A DNA stretch of 64,000 nucleotides from Hevea brasiliensis (taxonomy: Eukaryota; Streptophyta; Magnoliopsida; Malpighiales; Euphorbiaceae): assembly GCF_030052815.1 (NCBI RefSeq), contig NC_079495.1, positions 41,917,651-41,981,650 of the forward strand, in the 5' to 3' direction. The notes beneath the pieces are model-generated. The model did not search any database, was not told the origin of the DNA, and saw only the letters and a list, made by a program, of their open reading frames with translations. Positions 11,497-23,634 of the stretch are shown piece by piece. The position numbers and the translations under genes were made by a program. Position 1 is the first letter of the stretch, and each line of letters begins with the position of its first letter.

Positions 11497-13913
11497 TGTA
11501 ACACCCCTTACCCGGTCTATAGTGAAACCGAGCAAGGTATGTCACACTCGGTGCCGAAGTACCCTATCTTATCTTACTTTATTCCTTTAATAATTTTGTT
11601 CTCGTTATATTTTAAAAATAAATTTTATATCTAAAGAGAAACTGATGGAGTTTCCCCTATTCTATTATCATTTGGCGTGTCTCCATATTCACCTGTTTAA
11701 AAATTTCGATAATAATTCCATACACTAATTTCATTCATATTTTCATCATAATCATCTCATCATTTAAAATATCATTTATATATTTCAATTGCATATTTAT
11801 TTTCATACATTTCCATTCATACTCCATTCATATATAAAAATTCTCAAATTTGCATTAATTTACATGATCTACAAACTAATTACACATGAACGAGCTAATT
11901 TATTAATTTACATCACATACATATTAAATACAATTTCATAATTTACAATACAACATATGGAATATTTATGATGTACGTAATACATTACTATGACCTATAT
12001 GAGCCCTATCTACATGCATTATTGAGGAGGTGACAACCTGGGCACTTCTGCAGATTCAAACTCTAAAATCTCAGTTTAATGTCCACTGGGCTTTATCTTC
12101 AGTACCTACGCGAGGGAAACAATCCATCACGCTAAGCATTTCTGCTTAGTAGTGTAATAATACGATAAGGAAATAATATATACAAATAAAGATAAATATT
12201 GGAGCAAAATTTGTATAGCTAAGAATTATTCTGATTTCATATAAAATTTCTAATATTAACTATCTTTTATCCTTTAATTCCTCTTTAAAAGCGCTTAGTT
12301 CATAAATTTACAATAATAATATTCAATATTCAAAATTAATAAAAATATTGAATTTATATTCATATTATTATAGAAGATGCATTTGTAATATTTATTTAAG
12401 TTATATTTATTTTGCTAATCTTGTTATCATTTCACTAAACACTTTCTAGGTGTTTTGGATTGTTATATAACAAGTAAAATTTTTAGAGCTAATCTAGTTC
12501 ATTTCAGGTCCTTTTTACTCATTCATTTAATTTCCACTATTCTTAACAAATTTCACTGCCCAAGTAACCTATGACAAGCTAACTAAACTGGATAAGTGGA
12601 TAAACTAGTACTGAACGCCATGGTGTCTCGAGCCGTCATACCATGGGATGCGTACGTTAACCACGTATGCAATCAATATAGCTAGAACTGGACACCGTGG
12701 TGCCTCGGGCCATCATACCATGGGACGCAAAACGTCAACTACATATGCAATCAATATGGCTAAAAAGCCATGGTAACAAATAGTCAGGGATACAAGCTAT
12801 AAATATGGGCATAAAGCCATGAATACGGGTATAAAATCTTACGTAGTACTGCTAAATCAATCCCCTATTGGCATGCCAATCTATCCAATCTAACACACGC
12901 ATCTAGGTAATACATAGGCACATTAGTACCATTAACTATTAATATGTTTTATTATTTTATTATATTTTCTATTTATATTTTGTAGTATTTTAGTTCTAGT
13001 TATGATGGAAGTATAAATTTCCTAATTACATTTCTACATAATTTATACATTCATTATATCATCCATATTGATCACAATTCAAATCAGTTGTTTTCATGTA
13101 CCATTGTACTTATGCATTCTTCTTTTCTCTCTTGATGGGAACAAGTGTTTATAATTCACATTGTTTCCTCTCATGTGCCATTTATTATGTAAGGTATTGT
13201 TATTCTATTTACAATGGAGACATAAGTCCTAATGACTACTTTACCTCATTTATACAATTAACAATCCATTTATGTAAATTACATTTCATATTTCAAGTTA
13301 TATTACTAAGGTATTAGGTGTTCTATGATGGGAATACAAGCCCCATCTACCTATCCACATGATTTAGGTGTAAGTCATTTAGGCTTTGGATTTTTATATT
13401 TGATGTTATTGGGGTTACTATTAACATTACTATTCATGCAAATTTTAACTATCTCATCACTAATAGGTGTACAAGTTCTAAATACATGGTCATACCACAT
13501 TTTGAGTTATAAACTTGTTGGTATTAATTGCCAATTGCAATTCAAGGCTCACAAGAAGTAATTCCAAAATTTCAGATTTTAGCACCTATGTTTACTGTTC
13601 CATTGAACTATTTTACAATGGGAATTTGGCTAAGTTTTCTTCATCAAAGTTGTTCCTTAATGTCTCGAATTTAATTCCATTTTTGAATCAGTCCATTTGG
13701 AGTTTTGTAGCTCAAGTTATGGCACTTTTACCATAACTAGCCAAATTAGTCAATATCCAAAATTTCTTGGCAATTTTTTGTTCTGGCAGTTTTGATGAGT
13801 TAACTTTGGTTAGCAATTTGATTAGGTAATGGTCAGAATTTGGATTTTTTTTCCTCATGAAAGTTGTTCTACTATGTTTAAGATTTTCATGGGTTCAAGA
13901 ATCAGGTAATTTG
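11497..13913 (-). mobile_element. Second copy of the minus-strand group 2 LTR
   Basis: Duplicate of 1652-4062. It starts TGTAACACCCCTTACCC, which keeps the family's terminal sequence better than copy 1 (TGTAACAGCCCTTACC). TTGGCATGCCAA is at 12868-12879. It ends at the plus-strand LTR inserted at 13914. Confidence 0.85.
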
Positions 13914-15328
13914 TGTAACACCCCTATATGCATAGCCTGGTATATTTCACTATTTCGGTGACCGGTGTCGGTCCGGACAATTAAGAAGATTAGAATCACA
14001 TCTAAGACACCTAGATAAGCCTTGAATGTAAATAATTAGTGATTGCCAGATAATTAAGTATAAATAAGAAAAACAGAACATAAAAGGTTAAATGAGTCGG
14101 GAGTAACAGCGATGGGTGACCTTTCCGGGAAGTGACTGCGAAGGCCATCGTAACTCGAATTTTGAACTGAAAAATGTGACACCGCGATCCTTAGGACTAT
14201 TGCCAACCTAGTGAAAAAGAGAAAATCACAAAAAAGAACTAATAAGTAGGTCAAATAATTAGGTCAGAGATCCGGAAGAAATATCGAATAACTTACAAAC
14301 CGGAATAGACCGGCGAGGGGCAATTTGGTCAATTCACCCCTAGAGGTGACTCCTGACCTAACTGTCCAATAAAATCAGAGAAATGAAAATTTAGGAGCTG
14401 AGAATTTAATTAAAGAACTAATGAAAAATTAAGGAAATGGATAAAGAAAAGAAAAAGTTTTATTGTATCATGTTGATGACATCAATTGTGATGTCAAAAT
14501 TAATTTCATGTTCCCACATTTTTTGACCAAGTTAACAACACTTAATAAGACAAAAAAATACACAAAAAAAATTAAAAAGCCAATCACACTTCTCCTTCCT
14601 CTCCAAGTTTGGCTGCCCATCTCCCTTTGCACCACCATTGATGAACTTCCATTAAAGCTTATTCCAAGCTTTAAATCCCCCACTATACCCTAATTTCTTC
14701 CTCAATCACTTCATAAAAACTTGTTATCCCAACTTAAGAAAGAGATTGAAGAGAAAAGAAAGAAGAAAAGAGAGAAGAAATTGATTGATTGATTGAACTT
14801 CAAAATTGAGGTAAGTATTTAAAGTGAAATTCTTTAGTTAAAGCATATGTTTTAAGTTAAGTTCATTTAGATTTCAACCTAAAAATCAAAAGAAAACAAC
14901 TATGGGGGATTAATTAGGAATTCAGCTAGCATTAGGTGGGGTGTGAATTGAATGAATTTGGGGAAATTGAATGGCTAGTTGAGGTGAATTAGGTGTATAG
15001 ACAATGATTATACATTTTAATTACATTAGTGTGCACAATTGTGTAATTAGGGTTCTTGCGCATCTTAAAAATTTGGGAAAAATTGAGGAAATAGTCAAAT
15101 GATGCAAATGAACTCGATTGAGTTTGAAAATGGTCAATTGGGACTATTTGTGGTGTGTTTGAGTTGGTAGAATGAAATTGCAATTCGGATTGGTTAGGGT
15201 CACTATTCTGGCAGCTTGACCTAGGTCCCTCTCAGGGACTAAAACTGAAAATTTACCAACCCAATTGGTGTGAGACCAATTGAGAATGAAATTAGACACC
15301 TAATGGCCCATTTTTCATTCAGAAACCA
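13914..15328 (+). mobile_element. Second copy of the plus-strand group 1 LTR, 5' 1.4 kb
   Basis: Duplicate of 4063-5467, starting TGTAACACCCC. It is broken at 15329 by a minus-strand LTR inserted after AGAAACCA. The donor-like GAG|GTAAGTA is kept. Confidence 0.85.
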
Positions 15329-18268
15329 TGTCACACCTTACCCCTCTGTAAGGCATAACATGATCCCGTAGAATACCTAATGAACTACCGAACTTCACCT
15401 ACCGATAACTCATTAAGTACCCTACAAGGGATTTTAAAACAATTTTCTTATTTTTGACAAGTGGTGAGCATTATCTAATAAGTACTTAAAACATTTAGTT
15501 AAATTAAAACTAGTTAATATTTTTGGCCCATTTTATTTTTACGCAAATTTTATAAAAATTTTGACAGAGTTTCCTCTGTATTTTGAGAAACCAGTTCTTC
15601 AAATACCTGAAATAAAAGCACTTCCAATAATTTTCTAACCACTGCTTCAAATTCATACTCAATCTCAACCAATTTCTCAAAATTCACAAGTTCAATAATT
15701 CTCAAAATACTGTCAAACAATATCATTCATATTTCATTAAAAACAAAACAATTTATACACATCCTTACAATTTTATATCAAAAGAAACACAAACTAAACT
15801 TTATTATAAACTTCATACAAATTTGTGTACAAGCTGCTCAAGACCCATTTTTACATGTCCATACATTTATGTGCAATATATACATCAAAAGAAGTATTTG
15901 AAGTTAGGGTATAAATTATACCCGAAGGCTTCAAGCTGATGACTTCACACACTTCAGCAGCTCAGTCTGCTGCTCCTCTAGTCTCTGTATCTGCGACAAT
16001 AAAGCTATCACGAGTACTAGGACTCAGTGGTGCACAATATACTAAAATAATCTTTATGCAAAGCTTAAAGCACATTCATTCAAAAATTTGGCTAAACATG
16101 AAAATTAAATACAATCATGCATTGTGAGATTTTACATGTAAACCAAGTTCATTTCAAAGTATCAAAACACATTTCATAAAACCCACAGTTAGATCACGCC
16201 ATTCCAAACAAATAGAATCTCAATAGCCAGAGGCTAAAGAGAAATCATATCACAGGCTAGCTAGCTCAAATATATGGATATCCATTCACATCCTCTTCTA
16301 CTGGCACACCTCAACACTTCTCCAGAGAAGGAATCAAAATTCGAATCTAATTACCCCCACTAGTCGTGCTAGTGAGGTGTTCAAATATATGGTCATGACA
16401 CTGTGGTTTCAAAACTTATCTTAACAATTTGCTAAACATTGTCATTTCAAATATACACAATAACTTTCACAATTTAAATCAAACATCATAAAAATGCTAT
16501 AATCCAATATTTCACATTATTCAAAACATTATGCAAAAGATGATTATAAAAGTATATGTTGTGCACAAACCTCAAACGAGTCGCCTGTTGGCCTTGACTC
16601 GACTCCTCGGGTTCTGTCGGTATTTTTTCCACTGAAACATGAAATTTTCCAATGTTTCAGTACTAAAACTTAAAATAAATCCAAAATAAACTTAACTTCA
16701 CATTTAGCTAGCTCTAACGTGTTAAATTCGACGTTCTCAAAATTTTGTGTTTCGTTACTATTCATCGCACTATTCAAGTCAAATAGTTGACTTTCTAAGG
16801 CTTAATAGGTATGGGAACTCCAACTTCACCCATATACCACATTTTGGTCACCAAACTTGTTGGTTTTGGTCATTTGTTTAAAGCTTAGGTCATTTTGGCA
16901 AAATTGCCAATTTTCGGTTTTGTTCTCCGGTTGCACTTTGTTTCATTGGTCAGTCTACTGTTGGAATTTGAAAAAAAATCCTTAATAGAAAATGTTCCTT
17001 ATTGTCTTAAGTGTCTTCTCATTTTTGGATCACATCAATCGGAGTTTTGTATCTCAAGTTATGGCCAAAATAAGTTTACTATTCACGTGTCTTATTCATC
17101 TTGAGATTTTGGTCTGGCAGATTTTTGGTCCAACTTTGGTTAATAATTTGATCAAGTTAAGTTCATAATTTGGTCTCACTTTCTTCATATGAAATATTGT
17201 ACTATGTCTTAGGTTTCCATCGGTTCAAGAATCGCCTAAATCCGAGTTTTCTAGAGAGAGTTATAACCATCGAAACATTGCTGATCAATGAAAATTCTGT
17301 AGAATCTCAATACAGTAAATTTAACTTTGCTCAATGATTTGAATGAGTTAATGGCCTAATTTGGGTTGGTGTTCTTCATGAAAGTTTTAGGTCTATATCA
17401 TATCTAATTGCTGGTAAAATTTCAGGTCAATTTGACCTACCTAGCTCGATTTATGACCAAATGAACAGTTACTGTTCATTTGGTCAGTTTAGTGCAGTGG
17501 CAGCCTGCTATCAACTCACTTTGGTCAATTGTTTCACCAAGTTTTGGTCAGTTTTTGGCTATGGTTACTTAATGAAAATTGTGCTCTTTTATGTCTATTT
17601 TCATCTCTAATTGGTGGCATATCAATTGGACTTGTAAAATTTGAGTTTTGGTCCTTCAAAGTGGGTTTGGTCATGCTGCCAAAGCATGACCATTGACCTA
17701 TGAATTTAACTTAGTTTCCTATCATTCCCACACAAGTTATTTGGTCATAATTGACCATTATTTCACTTCACAATAGGTTAAACATGCCATTTATGTATTT
17801 CTCCAAATTTTGGTTCATAAACCCTAGCATTGAAAACCCTAACTCATCATTTTCATGCCTTTAACTAGTTCTAATGGTTTAAATGTTAATCATTTAACTA
17901 TGTAAAGTTTCTAAACTCATTCAATTGCATCATATTCATGCAAACCATACTCCTCCCAACCAGGCCAAATTTCAGCAATGGTCATTCTCCCATGTTTGTT
18001 TCATTTAATCAAGTTCTAAGCTCACTTTCAACCATCACATGTGCATTTGAATGGATAAATGAAGAGTTTAGCATACTAACCTTTGTGTAGCAATTTTCTT
18101 CCTCCTTTCCTTCAAATTTTCCTTCTTTCTTTCTTGCTCAATCCTCTTCTCAAGTTGCCTAGATAAGCTTTAACTATGGTGGCTAATTTTTCTATGGTGA
18201 AATCTTATGATTTTCAAGCTCAAAATTGAGTTTTAATGGAGGTTTTGGGTGAGGGAGAGGTGAGGAGA
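15329..18268 (-). mobile_element. Minus-strand group 1 LTR, 3' 2.94 kb
   Basis: The plus strand starts TGTCACACCTTACCCC, the reverse complement of a GGTAAGGTGTGACA end, and is collinear in reverse with group 1 LTRs. It shows TTGTGCACAA (16559-16568), the hairpin region near 15990-16030, modules at 17058, 17260 and 17450, and a perfect 31-bp inverted repeat at 17455-17485. The LTR 5' end is not reached, because the sequence stops at the N gap. Confidence 0.85.
17455..17485. repeat. Perfect 15-bp-arm inverted repeat in the LTR
   Basis: GACCAAATGAACAGT, one central T, then its exact reverse complement. Shorter versions precede CATAAC modules in other LTRs: 10-bp arms at 5546-5570 and 11-bp arms at 49144-49170. 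It is therefore a recurring module component. Confidence 0.9.
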
Positions 18269-18281
18269 NNNNNNNNNNNNN
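18269..18281. other. Assembly gap of 13 N
   Basis: Thirteen N bases separate a minus-strand LTR from the middle of a plus-strand LTR. Neither LTR is complete at the gap, so the true missing length is unknown and is probably much more than 13 bp. Confidence 0.95.
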
Positions 18282-19020
18282 TTTTGATAATTTGTGAATT
18301 GGAGTTTAAATTCCTTATGACATTCATTGCCTTGAATTTAACTATGGTTTTAAGTATCCACTATTGATATGATTTATGAATTGTGATTTAACATTTGTAT
18401 TTGGTTAATGTTGTGCACGAGACATTGTCTCAATGATAGCTTTTATTGCCGCAGTAGAGAGACAGAGACTAGGCCGCTAATACATCCATGAGGGATTACA
18501 GTATAATGAGTATACCAATATTTTGCATTTTGTGTAATGTATGACGTATGTACATTTTGTTTTTGGTTTTGAGATTGTAAATTCAAATTGTACCTTGAAG
18601 TTGTAAATTAATTATGAGTTATTTGACTTGTAAAAATTGTATTATATTTCCTTATCTCAGACTTTGAAAAATTTCTATGGAATTGAGTTGATAAATTGTT
18701 GTGTTGAGAAATGTATTGGAGTTGAGATTTGGAAAATTATTGAAGTGCTTTTTACAGTTTTCAAGAACTGCTTTTGTCCAAAATACAGATGGCACTTTGC
18801 CAAAATTTTTACAGAATTCCAAATAAACCAAATGAGTTAGTTGTTTCACTTGATTCAAAAGTTTTTAATACTGTAAATAGTGCTCACCACTGTAAAAGAA
18901 GTAAGAAAAGTTTTTAAAATCCCTTGTAGTGTATTTAATGGGTTATCAGTAGACGGAGTTGGTAATTCATTAGGTATACTACGGGATCATGTTATGCCTT
19001 ACAGAGGGGTAGGGTGTGAC
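18282..19020 (+). mobile_element. Plus-strand group 1 LTR, 3' 0.74 kb
   Basis: Collinear with the last part of the LTR at 57378-61040, including GAGACATTGTCTCA hairpin sequence and GGTAATTCATTAGGTATACTACGG, and ends GGGTGTGACA at 19020. It is followed at once by integrase coding sequence and not by a primer-binding site. It therefore looks like the right end of an LTR inserted into the integrase gene of another element, with its left part lost in the gap. Confidence 0.8.
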
Positions 19021-19745
19021 ATGAGGGAAGTTGGGATAGATACCTCCCACTGGCAGAATTCGGATACAATAATAGCTACCAAGCTAGCATTCAAATGGCT
19101 CCGTATTAAGCACTATATGGGAGGAAATGTAGAACCCTAGTGTGTTGGACTGAATTGGGCGAAGATAAGCTGGTAGGACCAGACCTGGTGAAACAGACTG
19201 AGGAAAAAGTGAAAATAATCAAAACTAACCTGAAGATTGCCTCTAATAGACAGAAGTCTTATGCCGACCTGAAGAGAAAAGAGATAGAGTATGCAGTTAG
19301 TGATAAAGTGTTTCTCAAAGTCTCACCATGGAAGAAAATATTGAGGTTCAGAAGAAAAGGTAAGTTGAGCCCTAGGTTTATTAGCCCATATGAAGTCATT
19401 GAACGTGTGGGTCCAGTGGCCTATAGGCTAGCTTTACCACCAGAGCTGGACAAGATCCACAATGTGTTTCACGTGTCTATGTTAAGAAGATACCGCTCAG
19501 ATCCTTCACATGTCATCTCCATGGAAGAAATTGAAGTACAACCGGATTTGACATATGAAGAAGAACCCATATGGATCCTGGCTCGGGAAGTGAAAGAGTT
19601 GAGAAATAAGCAGATCCCACTGGTGAAAGTGCTTTGGAGGCACCACAACACCGAGGAGGCAACTTGGGAAAGTGAAGAGATGATGAGGCAACAGTTCCCT
19701 CAACTGTTTGCATCAGGTAAATTTCGAGGACGAAATTTAAATTAG
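19021..19745 (+). pseudogene. Integrase C-terminal region plus chromodomain (fragment)
   Basis: One reading frame runs from 19023 to the TAG at 19743-19745, with one internal TAA at 19107-19109. The start is the tail of the integrase core (GSWDRYLPLAEF). Next comes the GPY/F-type region with GKLSPRFISPYEVIERVG and VFHVSMLRRY. It ends in a chromodomain-like segment (VLWRHHNTEEATWE) of the kind chromoviruses use to steer integration to marked chromatin. Everything upstream (Gag, protease, RT, RNase H, integrase zinc finger and active site) is absent, cut off by the LTR end at 19020. A polypurine tract and 3' LTR follow directly. It cannot be functional alone. It is the only copy in the window that keeps the chromodomain. 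Confidence 0.9.
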
Positions 19746-19756
19746 AGGGGAAGAGT
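19744..19756 (+). other. Polypurine tract
   Basis: AGAGGGGAAGAGT lies immediately before the TGTAACACCC start of the 3' LTR, overlapping the end of the integrase frame. This is the standard place for plus-strand DNA priming. Confidence 0.85.
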
Positions 19757-22700
19757 TGTAACACCCTCCCTGTAGCAATTTCGTACATTCTACTGTTCCG
19801 GTGATCGGTGTCGGTCCGGATAGCTAGAATGTCTGGAAAAATATTTAAACTAAAGTGAGGAACTATAATTAACTCAAATATTAATAAGAAAAATTTAGGA
19901 AAAATTTTAGAAATAAAATACAACCAAGTTAAATGAGCCGGTGCCCTAGCGATGGATAACCTAGTGAGAAGTTACGGTTCTCGCAACTAGGAGCCCTAGA
20001 CCCGAGGGAAAAATTATAAAATAATTATTGGGACTCCAGAGAAGGGTTATTGAGGTTCTTATGGCATTAGAATGCCAAGGAAATGCTTAGAAAATTTTTT
20101 CAATCGGTACAGACAATTTTGGCCTGTTAAGCCAAACGGAGGGCATTTTGGTCATTTCGTCTTCAGAGATGATTTTTGGCCGACTTGTCCAGTTAAGTAA
20201 ATAATTATTATGACATAAAATGTGAATAAATATTACTAAAAATTGAATTGAAAATGAGTAGAAAAGAAAAGAAAAAAAATGAATTAAATGAGAATTTATG
20301 ACATCACATGATGTCATTAGTGTGCCTTCACCCAATTACATGGTGACACATGGAATAAACTAACTTAAAAGAGGTCAAATGGGCTGGAAAATGGAGAAAA
20401 TCAGACTTTTCTTTCTTTCTTCTTCCTCTTGCTGTGAACCATTCCACCATAACCACCATTAACAAACTTCTAAACCTCCATTTCCCTAGCTTTCTTCCAC
20501 CAAAAGCCTTAGTTGTCTTCACAAAAAATTCACCCCACACCTTGAGGAAGCTTTGGGCAGCAAAATTTTGAAGAAAAAAATAAAGTTTTGGTTGGCTTGG
20601 ATTTGAGCTAAAAGAGGTTAGTGACCTAAACCTTGAATTTCACTTAAATTTCATGTTTAAGAACTATAAATGTGTGTAAATGACAAAGAAATTTGATGAA
20701 ACACCATTGGTATGCTAACCCTAGATTTTGACAGCCATGGTTAGGGTAATATGATGATGATTTTTGGAGAGCTAACATGCTAGTATGGCTTCCCTTAATG
20801 TGTATCTTATAAGTGAATTGATAAATGCAATGATAATGCATGGTTTGGAAATGTTGAGTTAGGGTTTGGGTTGAAGAATGAGACTTTGATCTTGTGATGA
20901 TGGGAGTAGGTTTTAATGGTCAATTAGTGACCATTTGGTTTGGTTTGAATAAAAAATGAAGTGAATTGGGTTGTGGGGTTTGAGGTTGGAGTGGCTGCCT
21001 TGTGTGACCTGCAGGTTTGGATGTGAGTCCAGCCTGTTTGGACAGCCATAACTTAAATTGTAGAGGTTCAATTGGTGTTTGGCCAATTTTACATGAAACT
21101 AGACACAAAATGGAACAAATTTGGTGAAGAAACCATGCCCATAAGATCAAACTAAGTGGACTAAAACCTTGCTCCAATCCGGGTGACCTGCAATCTACCT
21201 GGGCAAAATGACCAAATGAACAGTATTTGGCCATTTGGCCATAACTCAATGTAGCAAGGTCCAATTGACCTGAAATTTTACCAGCAACAAGTTGAGATAT
21301 AGACCAACAACTTGTATGAAGAAACCTGACCCAAATTATGACCATAACCTAGTCAAATTGCCAACCAAACTTGAGTTACCAAATCTGGCAGAAACAATTT
21401 TACCTGGAATTTTGGAATCTGTCCAATCCGACCAGTTATGGTTTTTAGGCCATAACTTGAGATACAAAACTCCAAATGGAGTGATTCAAAAAAAGAAATT
21501 CAACTAGACAAAATAAGGAACAACTTTCATGTTTATCATTTTTCCAAATTCCCACTGCAACAGTAACTAATGGATTAGTAAACCCAAAGCTTGAAAACTA
21601 AAAATTTTGTCCAATTCACATTAAGCTTAGAGATGGTATTGGCAACCAATACCAACAAGTTTAAAATACAAAATGTGGTATGTTGATGACATTTAAACTA
21701 ATTTACCTATTGTCAATGCAAAAGTCAACATTTTGGTTGACCAATGAAATGAATAGTAATCATAAAAATTCAATTTCAAAGAATTACATAAATGAAAGTG
21801 TTAAATGCCCTAGTAGGCCTAATGTGATTGGGTTGGATAGGTTGGCATGCCAATAGGGTTCTGTTAGCAGTACTGCATATGGCTTCATGCCATTCTGTAT
21901 TTCATGGCTTCCCATGCCATTCTGTGACATAATAGCCTTTGGCTATGATATTAAGTTGTTATACTGGGGTTTAATCCCCGATAATTATCACAGCTTATTA
22001 GTCGCTCATGCACACCGAGACACAATGTGACCGATGGTGTGATGGTCCGAGATACTTAGTACCCAGCACTGGGCCATTCGCTTATCCAAATCCACCAACT
22101 ATTATAGGTTACTCGGACAGTATTAATAAATCTTACCAAATTTCAATTGAATAATATTGCAATAAACATTTGAGACCTAGTTCACCCAAAAATGTAAATA
22201 TACATTCTGTACACATGTTTTTATTTTATTTTATTTTATATTGTCACCACTAAGCAGAATTGCTTAGCGCGTCGCTTTTGCCACGCGCAGGTACTAGAGA
22301 CATAGCTGTGGAGTCCAGCATGCCTCATACAGGGTGAGCCTTCATATATGCACTCAGAATTCAGAGTCACCTCACATTGCAGTGCATTTGGTAGGATATT
22401 AGGCCACTTTTGATATTTTGATATTTTGATATTTTGTATTTTGTAACCTTCTGTAATGTATATTATAAATTCATGTAATCAAGCTTTTGATGCAAGTATC
22501 TATGAAATATGTTCAATAATAAATTGAGCATTTTTCATTGAGTTGACTGTGTTTTGAATTGAATTGAATTTTGAGATACTGAAGTGAATTGAGAAATTGT
22601 TGAGTATATATTGGAGGTTGATTGAGAATAATGTGATGATATTATTGGGAGTGTTTTTAACAGGTTCAGAAGAACTGTTTTTCCGATTTATAGCTGGCAC

Positions 22701-22866
22701 TCTGCCGGATTTTCTATAAAATTTGCAGAAAAATTTTAGTTTTATCAAAAATTATAAATAAATGAATTAAAAGGGATTAATTGAAATTGAAACATGAATT
22801 AGTGTTCCGACGCACTGAGTGGCATAACTTGCTCGGCTACACTGTAGACGGGTAAGAGGTGTCACA
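19757..22866 (+). mobile_element. Complete group 2 3' LTR, 3.11 kb
   Basis: Bounded by TGTAACACCCTCCC and GGTAAGAGGTGTCACA, following a polypurine tract, so it is the 3' LTR of the element whose integrase fragment precedes it. It holds three CATAAC modules (21047, 21240, 21451), TTGGCATGCCAA (21842-21853), a run of short ATGGC/GCCAT hairpins (about 21885-21955), and a strong double hairpin (22250-22287). It is inserted in a minus-strand LTR that resumes at 22867. Confidence 0.9.
22250..22287 (+). other. Conserved double hairpin, group 2 form
   Basis: CTAAGCA (22250-22256) pairs with TGCTTAG (22261-22267) across a GAAT loop. CGCGT (22268-22272) pairs with ACGCG (22283-22287). The two stems abut, and CAGGTA follows. 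Group 1 LTRs have stems with other sequences at the matching place. Confidence 0.75.
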
Positions 22867-23634
22867 TGCCAAAAATCATGTCCCCCTTTTCTCAAGTTTT
22901 TCTTTTGATTTTCATGAATTTTATACTTAGTTTAGCTTGCTTCTTATACTTATAGAAGAAAAAATGGTAGTTAGAGCACTAACCTTTTGGGTATATTGTT
23001 AAACCTCAATTTCCTTACTTCTTATGGGTATCTATAGCTTTCTTATGAAGTGGGGTGAAATTTTTGTGAAGTGAGCTATGGGTTTTGTGTGGAAGAAGCT
23101 TAGGAAATCAAGCTTCAAGCTTGGATAACAATGGTGGAAGGGAGAGAAACCAGCCAGCCAAGAGAGAGGGAGAGAGAAGAGAGAGTGGACTGGAGAAGAA
23201 AGGTTAGTAGGGTTTTGTCTCTTGTGGTATTTATATATTCTAATTTTTGTACTTTAATTTTTTTAAAATTTTCCTAAGCCTTTTTTTTTCTTTTCTTTTC
23301 TTCTTCTTTTCTTTTCTAATTCAACTCATAAGTTTTAATTCATATTAATTATTTTAATTCTCTCAAATTTTAAATTTTTGACACTCAGGTCAAAATTCAC
23401 CTCTAGGGTGAAATGACTAAAATGCCCTTTATGGTGCTCCTCAGGTTATTATTATTATTTTATACCAATTAATAAATTCTCTAAATTTTTATTTTATTTT
23501 TCTTAACATTTATTCCATCAATTTATGCCTCCTCACTATAATTTAAGTGTAGTTCCAGACATTTTGACTGTCCAAACAGACATTAGTCGTCGTAATAGTA
23601 AAATGTACGGACTACCTATGGTGAGGGCGTTACA
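22867..23634 (-). mobile_element. Minus-strand LTR fragment, 5' 0.77 kb
   Basis: Ends on the plus strand with GGTGAGGGCGTTACA, the reverse complement of a TGTAACGCCCTCACC LTR start. It carries the reverse of the leader region (CACTAACC, then long pyrimidine runs). Its left part is displaced by the element ending at 22866. The sequence to its right is the middle of another minus-strand LTR. Confidence 0.75.

Larger units (their letters stand above)
9849..15328. repeat. Unit 2 of the tandem duplication, truncated
   Basis: This is a close copy of 1-5467 in the same orientation. It ends where a minus-strand LTR starts with TGTCACACC at 15329. The part equivalent to 5468-9848 does not reappear in the window. 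Small indels move the offset to about 9845 at the minus-strand LTR boundary and 9851 at the plus-strand LTR boundary. Confidence 0.9.

Noticed and set aside
20920..21345. 141-residue minus-strand frame inside an LTR
   Set aside because: Lies in the LTR module array. The equivalent frame in LTR C (48846-49181) shows the same composition, as expected of shared LTR DNA, and no domain is visible.
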